DNA from: Streptomyces sp. B93
GTDB lineage: Bacteria; Actinomycetota; Actinomycetes; Streptomycetales; Streptomycetaceae
Direction: 5' to 3'
NCBI RefSeq assembly: GCF_018070565.1
Contig: NZ_JAGPXL010000004.1
Span: forward strand, 210,800-274,799
DNA: 64,000 nt
The notes under the pieces were generated by a model. The model ran no database searches. It was not told where the DNA came from and saw nothing but the letters and a program-made list of their open reading frames with translations. The first letter of the stretch is position 1. The number at the start of each line of letters is the position of its first letter. Made by a program: the position numbers and the translations under genes. Below, piece by piece: positions 42,108 to 50,038 of the stretch.

Positions 42108-42584
42108 TCAGCACCCGCAGTCGTCCCCGGCCCACGGCGCGGTCAGCGGGTCGGCCGGGCGGCGCTCGGTGCCCTGCCAGGTCTCGAACTCGAAGCCCTC
42201 CCGCACCCAGTACTCGAAGCCGCCGAGCATCTCCTTGACCTGGTAGCCGAGTTCGGCGAGGGCGAGCGCGGCCCGGGTGGCGCCGTTGCAGGCGGGCCCC
42301 CAGCAGTACGTCACGACCGGCACCGACCGGTCGAGGAGCCGCTCGGCCTGCTCGGGAATGAGCGCGGTGGGCAGGTGGACCGCGCCCGGGACGTGGCCCT
42401 GGTCCCAGGACTCGGTGGAGCGGGAGTCCAGGACGACGAAGCCCGGATCGCCGTCGGCCGCGAGCGCGGCGGCCACGTCGGAGACGTCGGCGTGGAAGGC
42501 GAGGCTCGCCCGGAAGTGGGCGGCGGCCTCGGCGGGGGCGGCGGGGGCGACCCGCAGGACGGGGTTCACGGCGGTGGTGGTCAT
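42108..42584 (-). CDS. Rhodanese-domain protein
   Basis: A 158-residue protein with one rhodanese domain. The active Cys is in VTYCWGPACNGATRAALALA near residue 98; CWGPAC is a variant of the family's Cys loop. The N-terminal marks are FVVLDSRSTESWDQGHVPGA and HLPTALIPEQA. The tail WAGDDCGC carries extra cysteines that could bind metal or take part in sulfur transfer. The family moves sulfane sulfur. It is divergent from an Lrp-type gene 93 bases away, so it may answer to that regulator. Confidence 0.92.
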   Translation of the reverse strand: MTTTAVNPVLRVAPAAPAEAAAHFRASLAFHADVSDVAAALAADGDPGFVVLDSRSTESWDQGHVPGAVHLPTALIPEQAERLLDRSVPVVTYCWGPACNGATRAALALAELGYQVKEMLGGFEYWVREGFEFETWQGTERRPADPLTAPWAGDDCGC

Positions 42585-42677
42585 GCCAGAAATCTACGAT
42601 CATGGACACGGCCGCAGAACCGAGGATCGACGGCGTTCCGCTTGATCGGCCGGGGATTCGCCTGCTATCCATCGGGG

Positions 42678-43124
42678 ATGACCGCGTATTCCCCCGACGC
42701 CACCGACTGGCGCATCCTCGAAGTCCTCCAGCGCGACGGCCGGGCGTCCTTCGCCGAGTTGGCCCGCGCCGTCTCCATGTCCGCCAGCGCGGTCACCGAG
42801 CGGGTGCGCCGGCTGGAGGAGGCCGGGGTGATTGAGGGGTACGCGGCGGTCGTCGACCCCGAGCGGCTCGGCCTGCCGATCCTGGCCTTCGTACGGCTGC
42901 GCTATCCCGTCGCGAACTACAAGCCGTTCCACGACCTGGTGGCCGTGACGCCGGAGGTCCTGGAGGCGCACCACGTCACCGGCGACGACTGTTTCGTGAT
43001 CAAGGTCGCCGCCCGGTCCATGCGTCACTTGGAGGAGGTGTCCGGGCGGATCGCCGCGCTCGGTTCGGTGACCACCAGCGTCGTCTACTCCTCACCGCTG
43101 CCCCGCCGCCCGCTGGGCCGCTGA
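42678..43124 (+). CDS. Lrp/AsnC-family regulator
   Basis: A 148-residue regulator: helix-turn-helix at residues 8-55 (DWRILEVLQRDGRASFAELA, then SMSASAVTERVRRLEEAGVI) and RAM domain at 65-140 (LPILAFVRLRYPVANYKPFH, HHVTGDDCFVIKVAARSM). It is divergent from the rhodanese gene, its likely target, which would link sulfur transfer to an amino acid signal. It converges on sbcC with only 3 bases between stops. Confidence 0.93.
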   Translation: MTAYSPDATDWRILEVLQRDGRASFAELARAVSMSASAVTERVRRLEEAGVIEGYAAVVDPERLGLPILAFVRLRYPVANYKPFHDLVAVTPEVLEAHHVTGDDCFVIKVAARSMRHLEEVSGRIAALGSVTTSVVYSSPLPRRPLGR

Positions 43125-43127
43125 CGC

Positions 43128-46121
43128 TCAGCCCGCGCCCGAGAGCCGCAGCGTCGACCCCGAGCGTCCCTTGACCACCTCCAGCTGCGCGTGGACCCGG
43201 CGCCGCAGATCGGCGACATGGCTGACGATGCCGACGCTGCGGTCCCGTTCGCGCAGGGAGTCGAGGACGTCGAGGACCTCGTCGAGGGTCTGGTCGTCGA
43301 GGCTGCCGAAGCCCTCGTCGATGAAGAGGGTGTCCAGGCGCACCCCGCCCGCCTCGTCGGTGACGACGTCCGCGAGCCCCAGGGCGAGCGCCAGCGACGC
43401 GAAGAAGGTCTCCCCGCCCGACAGGGTCGCCGTGTCCCGCTCCCGCCCGGTCCAGGCGTCCACGACATGCAGTCCGAGCCCGCTGCGGCCCCGTCCGGTG
43501 CGGTCGTCGGAGTGGACGAGGGTGTAGCGGCCGGACGACATCCGCTTCAGCCGTACGGTCGCGGCGGCGGCCACCTGCTCCAGACGGGCGGCCAGCACGT
43601 ACGACTCCAGGCGCATCCGGCGTTCGTTGTCCGCCGAGGTGCCCGCGGTGAGGGCGGCCAGCCGGGCCACCCGGTCGTGCTCCTCACGCAGCGGCGCGAG
43701 CCGCCGTACTCCCGTGGCGGCGCGGGCGGAGAGCCGGTCGAGTTCGGCGCAGCGGCGGACGGCGGCGTCCCGCGCGGAGGCCGCGTCCCGTACCCGCCGC
43801 CCGGCCGTGGCGGCGGCGTCCTCGGCGGCGGCGACGTCGACGGGGGGCCGCTCGGCGGCGGCCGCGGTGTCGGCCTCGGCGAGGACCGCGCGGACGGCGG
43901 CCTGTTCGGTCGCCCAGTCGTCCAGCCGTCGTTGCAGCTCGCGGTGGGCGCCGTCGTCGAGGAGGGCGGCGGCAGCGGCCCCCGGGGTCTCGAAGCCCGC
44001 GCGGTAGGCGGCGTCCGCGAGCCGGGCGTCGGCGTCCTTGAGCCGCTGGGCGGTGTCCTCGGCGGTGCGCGCGGCCTCGGCCGCCTCGGTGAGCCGTGCC
44101 GCCTGCCTCTCCAGCTGGGCGGCCCGCGCGGCGACGCTGCCGAAACCGCCCCGGGCCTGCGTCAACTCCTCTTCGAGAGTGACCCTTTCCCGGTCGAGGG
44201 CGTCACGGCGCGCCACCCGGGAGGCGGCCCTCAGGGCGGCCTGCTGCCGTGCGTCGGTGCGTCGCGCGTGCTCCTCCTCGGCGGCCCGCAGCTCCTCCCG
44301 TACGGCGTGCAGGGCGGAGGCGTCCCGGCGCGCACGCGCGTACTCGTCCTCCAGTTGCTCCGCCTCGGCGGCGAGCCGGTCCGTCGGCGCGTCACCCGCC
44401 TCGGCGGTGGCGGCGGCCAGCGCCTCCCGTACGGTGCCCAGCCGCCGTTCGTCCTCTGTGTGCCGTTCCTCGGCGCGCTGGTGGTCCGCCAGCGCCCGTT
44501 CCTCGGCCGCGCGGTCGACATGTCCGGCGACCTTCCGTGCGGGCGCCGGGTGCTCGGTGGCGCCGCAGACGGCGCAGGGCTCGCCCTCCCGGAGGTTCGC
44601 GGCGAGTTCGGCGGCGATGCCGTTGAGCCGCTGTTCCTTCAGCTCCAGCCAGTGGGCGCGGGCCGCGAGGGCGGCTTCGCGGGAGGCGAGGGCCTGCCGC
44701 TGGGCGGCCTCGGTGTCGCGGGCGAGCCGGTCGCGCATCCGGGCGGCGGCCAGGCGCTGCCGGGCGGGTTCGCGGCGGGCGTCGAGCTGCTCGGCGCGGC
44801 CCGCGGCCTCCTGGGCGGCGTCGATCCGGGCCTGGAGCACCGAGCGGGCGGTGTCCCAGTCGGCGAGCCAGGCCTCCGTCTCCCCGAGGACGTCGTCGTC
44901 GGCGCGCTCCTGACGGTCCAGGTCGGCGCGTTCCGCGGCGAGTCCGGCGAGCCGCTGCTCGGCCCGGCGCGCGGACTCCAGACCGCCGAGTTCCTCGGTG
45001 GCCCGGCGCGCGGCGGCCGCCAGCCCGGCCGCTGAGGCGTCCGCGAGGGTGTCCGGCAGCGCGGCACGCGCGTGTGCCTCGACGGTGGCCGCCCGCCGGT
45101 GCTCGGCGTCGGCCTCGTCCCGCAGTTCCAGCGCGGGGGCGACCGCCTCGGCCTTGCGGGAGCGCTCCATGCGCGCCTGCGCCTCCTGGTGCGCCCCGGC
45201 CCGCTCCTCCAGCCGCCGCGCCCGCTCCCGCGCCTCGGCGAACCGCCGCTGCAAGCGGGCCAGTTCGCGTACGCCGTCCAGGGCGCGGTCGGCGGCGGCC
45301 TGGACGGACTCGGCGGCGGCCAGGCGGCACCCGGCGACGGTGAGCTGCTCGCGCGCGGTAGCGCGGGCGACGGCGGCGGCGCTCAGCACGGCCTCGGCCA
45401 GGCCGGGGTCGCCCGGTCGCAGCTCGGGCAGCTCCATGGCGTCGCCCGCGGCCTGCTGCATGCGGTGGGCGTCGGCGAGCAGCGCCGCGTCGCCCTCGCG
45501 GACGTCGGCCTCGGTGGCGCGGCGGCGTTCGGCGAGTCGCTTCTCCACCTCGGCGAACCGGTGGGTCTCGAAGAGCCGCCCGAGCAGCTTGCCGCGTTTC
45601 TCGGCGTCGGCGCGCAGGAACGCCGCGAAGTCGCCCTGGGGCAGCAGCACGACCTGGCAGAACTGCTCCCGGCTCATCCCGAGCAGCTGGGTGACCTCCT
45701 CGCCGATCTCCTGGTGGGAGCGGCTGAGGTCCTTCCAGGCGCCGGTGACGGCGTCGTACTCGCGCAGCCAGCTCTGGGCCTTGTCCACCGTGGTGCCGGT
45801 GCCGCGCTTCTTGGGGCGCTCCCAGGGCGGCTGCCGGGTGATCTCCAGCCTGCGGCCCGCGACGGTCAGGTCGAGCGTCACCGTCGTACGGGTGCCCGGT
45901 GGGGCGTGGTCGCTGCGCAGGGTGAGGCCCTGTCCGCTCTGCCGGGCGCCCGGGACGGAGCCGTAGAGGGCGTAGCAGACCGCGTCCAGGACGGAGGTCT
46001 TGCCCGCGCCGGTCGGGCCGTGCAGCAGGAAGAGCCCCGCGGTCGACAGGGTGTCGAAGTCGACGCTCTGGGAGCCGCCGAACGGTCCGAAGGCGGTGAC
46101 GTCGAGTCGGTGCAGCCTCAT
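43128..46121 (-). CDS. sbcC: SbcC, SMC-like exonuclease subunit
   Basis: A 997-residue ATPase of the Rad50/SbcC group. Walker A is LLHGPTGAGKTSVLDAVCYA near residue 33. Long coiled-coil arms flank the zinc hook EPCAVCGATEHPAP near residue 515. The signature LSGGETFFASLALALGLADV and Walker B LDTLFIDEGFGSLDDQTLDE lie near 900-940. With SbcD it trims hairpins and protein-blocked DNA ends. It overlaps sbcD by 4 bases and follows it in the operon. The arms show many Ala/Arg/Glu heptads, normal for this group. Confidence 0.97.
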   Translation of the reverse strand: MRLHRLDVTAFGPFGGSQSVDFDTLSTAGLFLLHGPTGAGKTSVLDAVCYALYGSVPGARQSGQGLTLRSDHAPPGTRTTVTLDLTVAGRRLEITRQPPWERPKKRGTGTTVDKAQSWLREYDAVTGAWKDLSRSHQEIGEEVTQLLGMSREQFCQVVLLPQGDFAAFLRADAEKRGKLLGRLFETHRFAEVEKRLAERRRATEADVREGDAALLADAHRMQQAAGDAMELPELRPGDPGLAEAVLSAAAVARATAREQLTVAGCRLAAAESVQAAADRALDGVRELARLQRRFAEARERARRLEERAGAHQEAQARMERSRKAEAVAPALELRDEADAEHRRAATVEAHARAALPDTLADASAAGLAAAARRATEELGGLESARRAEQRLAGLAAERADLDRQERADDDVLGETEAWLADWDTARSVLQARIDAAQEAAGRAEQLDARREPARQRLAAARMRDRLARDTEAAQRQALASREAALAARAHWLELKEQRLNGIAAELAANLREGEPCAVCGATEHPAPARKVAGHVDRAAEERALADHQRAEERHTEDERRLGTVREALAAATAEAGDAPTDRLAAEAEQLEDEYARARRDASALHAVREELRAAEEEHARRTDARQQAALRAASRVARRDALDRERVTLEEELTQARGGFGSVAARAAQLERQAARLTEAAEAARTAEDTAQRLKDADARLADAAYRAGFETPGAAAAALLDDGAHRELQRRLDDWATEQAAVRAVLAEADTAAAAERPPVDVAAAEDAAATAGRRVRDAASARDAAVRRCAELDRLSARAATGVRRLAPLREEHDRVARLAALTAGTSADNERRMRLESYVLAARLEQVAAAATVRLKRMSSGRYTLVHSDDRTGRGRSGLGLHVVDAWTGRERDTATLSGGETFFASLALALGLADVVTDEAGGVRLDTLFIDEGFGSLDDQTLDEVLDVLDSLRERDRSVGIVSHVADLRRRVHAQLEVVKGRSGSTLRLSGAG

Positions 46122-47281
46122 CCGGCGGCCTCCCGCACGGTCCGGTCGGCGCGCACGGCGTCGAACGCGTCCCGCAGCACGGCCCGCTCATGGGCGTCGG
46201 GTCCGGCGCCGCGCACATGGGCGACGAAGTCCTCGGCGATCTGCTGGTCGCTGCGGCCCGCGAGCCGTCTGGCGTAGGTCACGTCGGGGTCGTCCGGGGC
46301 CCGGTCGGGGTCGAAGACGAGGCTGAGGGTGTGCGGGAAGCGCTCGCTGAGCCGGGCCATGGGCTCGGCCGGGCGCACCGGGTCGGTGAGCGTGGCCTCG
46401 ATCCAGGCGTCCTCGTGCCGGGCGAGCGCGGGGTCGGCGAGCAGTTCCTCCAGGGTGCCGCGGAGGCGGGCCAGCCGCCGGGGTACCGGGCAGTCCACGC
46501 GCTCGGCGGTGACGGATCCGTCACCGCCGAGGTCGACCAGCCACATGCTCTTGCGGTGGTCCGCCTCCGAGAAGGAGTACGGCAGCGGGGAGCCGGAGTA
46601 GCGCACGCGGTCGGTGATGGTCTGGCAGCCGTGCAGATGCCCGAGCGCGGTGTAGTCGACGCCGTCGAAGACCCCGGCGGGCACGGAGGCCACACCGCCG
46701 ACGGTGATGTCCCGCTCGCTGTCGCTGGCCTCGCCGCCGGTGACGAAGGCGTGCGCGAGGACGACGGAGCGCGTGCCACGGGCGCGTGCGGCGAGGTCGG
46801 CGCGGACGCGGTCCATGGCGGCGCCCAGCACCTGCTCGTGTCCGGCCTTCTCGGTGCCGAACTCGTCCTTGACGAGGGCGGGTTCGAGATAGGGAAGGCC
46901 GTAGAAGGCGACGTCGCCGTGCGCGTCCTGGAGCACCACGGGGGTGCCGACCTCCGACGGCGCGGTCCGCAGATGGATCCCGGCCCGCCCGATCAGCCCG
47001 GCGCCGACTCCCAGACGGCGTGCGGAGTCGTGGTTCCCGGAGATCATCACCGTGGGCACCCCGGCGTCGGCGAGCCGGTGCAGCGCGTCGTCGAACAGCT
47101 CGACCGCGGCCAGCGGCGGCACCGCGCGGTCGTACACGTCCCCCGCCACGACCACCGCGTCCACGTCCCGCTCCCGGACGGTGGCGACGAGGTGGCCGAT
47201 GAACCCGGCCTGGGCCCCGAGCATGTTCACCCGGTGGAACGCCCGGCCGAGATGCCAGTCGGAGGTGTGCAGCAGTCGCAT
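46118..47281 (-). CDS. sbcD: SbcD, Mre11-type nuclease subunit
   Basis: A 387-residue metallophosphoesterase nuclease, partner of SbcC. All motifs are present in order: LHTSDWHLGRAFH near residue 4, VVVAGDVYDRAVPP near 44, MISGNHDSARRLG near 80, VLAHAFVTGGEASD near 170 and YTALGHLHGCQ near 210. The C-terminal capping domain is complete. It is the first gene of the sbcDC pair. The 126 bases to the yigZ stop hold its promoter. Confidence 0.97.
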   Translation of the reverse strand: MRLLHTSDWHLGRAFHRVNMLGAQAGFIGHLVATVRERDVDAVVVAGDVYDRAVPPLAAVELFDDALHRLADAGVPTVMISGNHDSARRLGVGAGLIGRAGIHLRTAPSEVGTPVVLQDAHGDVAFYGLPYLEPALVKDEFGTEKAGHEQVLGAAMDRVRADLAARARGTRSVVLAHAFVTGGEASDSERDITVGGVASVPAGVFDGVDYTALGHLHGCQTITDRVRYSGSPLPYSFSEADHRKSMWLVDLGGDGSVTAERVDCPVPRRLARLRGTLEELLADPALARHEDAWIEATLTDPVRPAEPMARLSERFPHTLSLVFDPDRAPDDPDVTYARRLAGRSDQQIAEDFVAHVRGAGPDAHERAVLRDAFDAVRADRTVREAAG

Positions 47282-47407
47282 GATCCCCGAGACTAACGGC
47301 AGGGTCGGACATCACGGGCGGTCACAGCCGTATCGCCCCGTCACGAACGGTGCCCGGCACGCCAGTTGCGTGTTTTGCCGCCTTACGTCCGCTTTGCCGG
47401 ACCTCTG

Positions 47408-48034
47408 TCACACGTCTCCGTACGCCTCCCCGCCCAGTTCGAGCCCGGCCGTCCCGGCGGTGGTGTCGGCGAGCCAGGACCGGAAGGCGTCCACCTCGGC
47501 GTCGGGCAGGCCGATGTCGATGGTGACCGCCTCGTCGTAGCGCACGGCGCGGACCTCGCGTCCGGTGGCGCGCAGGTCGTTCTGGAGCTTCCCGGCGCGC
47601 TGGTGGTCGACGGTCACGGTGGCCAGCCGGAAGCGGCGGCGGGTGCGGGTGCCGACGGCGTCCAGCGCCTCGCCGACCGCTCCGCCGTACGCGCGGATGA
47701 GCCCGCCCGCGCCGAGCTTGACCCCGCCGTAGTAGCGGGTGACGACGGCGACGACGTACCGCATGTCGCGGCGCAGCAGCATCTGGAGCATGGGGACGCC
47801 CGCGGTGCCGCCGGGCTCGCCGTCGTCGCTGGCCTTCTGCACGGAGGCGTCGGCACCGATGACGTAGGCCCAGCAGTTGTGGGTGGCGTCCGCGTGCTCC
47901 TTGCGCACGGCGGCGATGAACTCCTGCGCTTCGCGCTCGCCGGCCACGGGGGCGAGGGCGCACAGGAAGCGGGAGCGGTTGATCTCGGTCTCGTGCACAC
48001 CCGCGCGGGCGACCGTGCGGTACTCGTCCTGCAT
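47408..48034 (-). CDS. YigZ/IMPACT family protein
   Basis: A 208-residue protein of the UPF0029/IMPACT family. Signature blocks are NRSRFLCALAPVAGEREAQE, DATHNCWAYVIG, DDGEPGGTAGVPMLQMLLRR and VTRYYGGVKLGAGGLIRAYG. The N-terminal domain resembles the RNA- or nucleotide-binding fold of EF-G domain IV, and the C-terminal ferredoxin-like domain is DUF1949. The cellular role is not established; the eukaryotic relative IMPACT acts in translation control. It lies 29 bases after the histidine phosphatase gene. Confidence 0.94.
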   Translation of the reverse strand: MQDEYRTVARAGVHETEINRSRFLCALAPVAGEREAQEFIAAVRKEHADATHNCWAYVIGADASVQKASDDGEPGGTAGVPMLQMLLRRDMRYVVAVVTRYYGGVKLGAGGLIRAYGGAVGEALDAVGTRTRRRFRLATVTVDHQRAGKLQNDLRATGREVRAVRYDEAVTIDIGLPDAEVDAFRSWLADTTAGTAGLELGGEAYGDV

Positions 48035-48063
48035 CGGGCCAGCCTATGCGGTGCGGCTCCTCC

Positions 48064-48633
48064 TCAGGTCGGAGGGCCGGAGCCCTGTGCGCCCCGCTTG
48101 CCGCCCCGGGGCACCTCAAGGCGCGTCAGCAGGGCCGCGCCCGGGGCGAGGGCCTGCCAGGTGGTGCCGTGCCAGGTCAGGAAGGCCAGGGCCGAGGTGG
48201 GGAACTTCACCCGGAGCCGGTCGAGGGTGTCGTCGAGGCCGTCCCCGGCCAGCGTGTCGACCAGGTCCTCGAGGCCGGGGTTGTGGCCGACAAGCAGCAG
48301 GGTCCCGACCTCCGGCGGCACCTCGCGCACCGCGGTCAGCAGGGTGGGCACGTCGGCGGCGTACAGCCGGGGGTCGTGCCGGACCGGCGGGGGTGGGCCC
48401 CACTGCGCGGCGGCCAGCTCCCAGGTCCGGCGGGCGCGCACGGCGGTGGAGCACAGGACGAGGTCGGGCAGGCGGTCGGCCCCGGCCAGCACGCGGCCCG
48501 CGGCGGGCGCGTCCCGTCGGCCGCGCGGAGCGAGGGGGCGTTCGTGGTCGGCGACGCCTTCCGGCCACGCCGACTTGGCGTGCCTGAGGACCACCAGACG
48601 GCGCGGCGGGCCCTCTCCCGCCCGCTCGGTCAT
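48064..48633 (-). CDS. SixA-type histidine phosphatase
   Basis: A 189-residue member of the histidine phosphatase superfamily. The catalytic RHxK motif is in LVVLRHAKSAWPEG near residue 16, the second Arg is in LCSTAVRARRTWELA, and the second His is in LLLVGHNPGLEDLVD near 118. SixA relatives remove phosphate from phosphohistidine in signalling proteins. Its start overlaps the stop of the CysRS-like gene by 4 bases. Confidence 0.92.
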   Translation of the reverse strand: MTERAGEGPPRRLVVLRHAKSAWPEGVADHERPLAPRGRRDAPAAGRVLAGADRLPDLVLCSTAVRARRTWELAAAQWGPPPPVRHDPRLYAADVPTLLTAVREVPPEVGTLLLVGHNPGLEDLVDTLAGDGLDDTLDRLRVKFPTSALAFLTWHGTTWQALAPGAALLTRLEVPRGGKRGAQGSGPPT

Positions 48634-49361
48634 GCCGGGGATCCCAGGTCACGGGTGAGGTCGACGCCGAGCAGCCGGTCGGCGTAGGCGAAGGTCTCGA
48701 AGCGGGCGCCGTCAGGCAGGTCCGGTCCGGAGCGCACCCGGCGCAGCACCCGGAGCACTCCGGGCACGTCCAGGTCGTCCTCCCAGGCGGCGCGGAGTTC
48801 GGCGCGCACCTCGTCGGGGATCGGCCGGGACGGCTCGTGCGCCCAGGCGGCGACGGCCCGGCGCCAGTCGGCGAGGGTGTCCCGGGCCTCGTCGAGGGCG
48901 GCCGGGTCCAGCCGCACCGGCGCGTCCCGACGCTGGGACAGCAGGGCGAACCGCAGCACGGCGGGGTCGTCACCGGCCGCCGCCGGGGCGACCGAATCGA
49001 CGGGCGCCACGGCGACCCGGACACCGCTGCCGGGTGCGGCGCCGCCGCTCCCGGCGGTGACATGGAGGACCTGGGTCTCGCCCAGACCGGGGCCGCCCAC
49101 GTCGCGGGTGTCCTCGAACGGGCGGATGCCGAGCGCGGCGGCGCCCGCGCGCAGCTCGGCCTGGTCCCGTCCGCCGCTCAGGAGGGCCCACACGGGGGTG
49201 CCGCCGAGTTCCAGGGCGCGTACGAGCAGGTCGGCGACGAGCAGCACGCGCAGGGCGGTGGTGTCGAAGCCGGGGGCATGGGCCTCGACGCGGGTCAGGC
49301 CGCGGCGGGCGGGCGCGGCTTCGACGGGTTCGCCGGTTCGGGCGTCGGTGATGCGCAACAC
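48630..49361 (-). CDS. CysRS-like protein without catalytic motifs
   Basis: This 243-residue protein begins VLRITDARTGEPVEAAP, like the first strand of cysteinyl-tRNA synthetase or MshC. Later text (LVLLVADLLVRALELGG-like helix, then GIRPFEDTRDVGGPGLGETQ and VLHVTAGS) echoes the class I fold. The HIGH and KMSKS motifs and the Cys-zinc ligands are absent. The C-terminal half has a DALR-like helical segment (ALDEARDTLADWRRAVAAWA, FAYADRLLGVDLTRDLG). It therefore cannot aminoacylate and is probably a repurposed relative. The GTG at 49361 follows TACGCTCGCCAC with no strong ribosome site. It is coupled to the SixA gene by 4 bases. Confidence 0.7.
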   Translation of the reverse strand: MLRITDARTGEPVEAAPARRGLTRVEAHAPGFDTTALRVLLVADLLVRALELGGTPVWALLSGGRDQAELRAGAAALGIRPFEDTRDVGGPGLGETQVLHVTAGSGGAAPGSGVRVAVAPVDSVAPAAAGDDPAVLRFALLSQRRDAPVRLDPAALDEARDTLADWRRAVAAWAHEPSRPIPDEVRAELRAAWEDDLDVPGVLRVLRRVRSGPDLPDGARFETFAYADRLLGVDLTRDLGSPA

Positions 49362-49399
49362 GTGGCGAGCGTAGGCGGGCGGGCGGCCGGGCGCAGCAC

Positions 49400-49417
49400 G
49401 TCCCGGAGGTTCGGGAC
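49400..49417. promoter_or_regulatory. Dyad symmetry in a divergent promoter
   Basis: GTCCCG and CGGGAC flank GAGGTT at 49400-49417. The outer bases CAC and ACG extend the symmetry partly. It is 39 bases before the CysRS-like gene start and within the region that also serves the divergent CoA-binding gene. Confidence 0.4.
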
Positions 49418-49582
49418 ACGGCGACGCGCTTTCCGCCCGGGAATCTTCGCGTGCCGTCGGCCGTTGCGAGACTGGGTGGCGGTTTCCGCCCACCGAAGCG
49501 ACGACGAACCCCGACAGGGCACGACGCCGCACGAGCGGGCACGGCAGGGCAAGGCAGGACAAGGCCGAAAGGGGCCCAGAGG

Positions 49583-49990
49583 GTGTACGGCGACGCAGAG
49601 ACGGTCCGCAGGATCCTCACCGAGTCCGGTGACACATGGGCGGTGGTGGGCCTGTCCTCCCATCAGGCGCGCGCGGCCTACGGCGTCGCCGCCGTGCTCC
49701 AGCGCTTCGGCAAGCGCGTGGTGCCGGTGCACCCCAAGGCGGAGACGGTGCACGGCGAGCAGGGGTACGCGTCCCTGGCGGACATTCCCTTCGACGTGGA
49801 CGTCGTGGACGTCTTCGTCAACAGCGATCTCGCGGGCGCCGTGGCGGACGAGGCGGTCGCCAAGGGCGCCAAGGCGGTGTGGTTCCAGCTCGGCGTCGTC
49901 GACGAGGCCGCGTTCGAGCGCACGCGGGCGGCGGGCCTCGACATGGTGATGGACCGCTGCCCGGCGATCGAGATACCCCAGCTCGGCTGA
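49583..49990 (+). CDS. CoA-binding domain protein (YccU type)
   Basis: A 135-residue single-domain Rossmann protein. The nucleotide loop is TWAVVGLSSHQARAAYGVAA near residue 18, with the second strand RVVPVHPKAETVHGEQGYAS and the third VDVVDVFVNSDLAGAVADEA; GAKAVWFQLGVVDEAA follows. The family binds CoA and resembles the N-terminal domain of succinyl-CoA synthetase alpha. Its function is not known. The GTG at 49583 has GGGCCCAGAGG before it, a fair ribosome site. Confidence 0.9.
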   Translation: MYGDAETVRRILTESGDTWAVVGLSSHQARAAYGVAAVLQRFGKRVVPVHPKAETVHGEQGYASLADIPFDVDVVDVFVNSDLAGAVADEAVAKGAKAVWFQLGVVDEAAFERTRAAGLDMVMDRCPAIEIPQLG

Positions 49991-50038
49991 GCCGGCGAAC
50001 GGCGCCCCCTCGGAGCCTGTCACCTCCATAATGCTCGG

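Noticed and set aside
43191..46277. Very long plus-strand frames of up to 600 codons opposite sbcC and sbcD
   Set aside because: They are Gly/Arg/Ala-rich shadows of the sbcCD reading frames and show no family motif.
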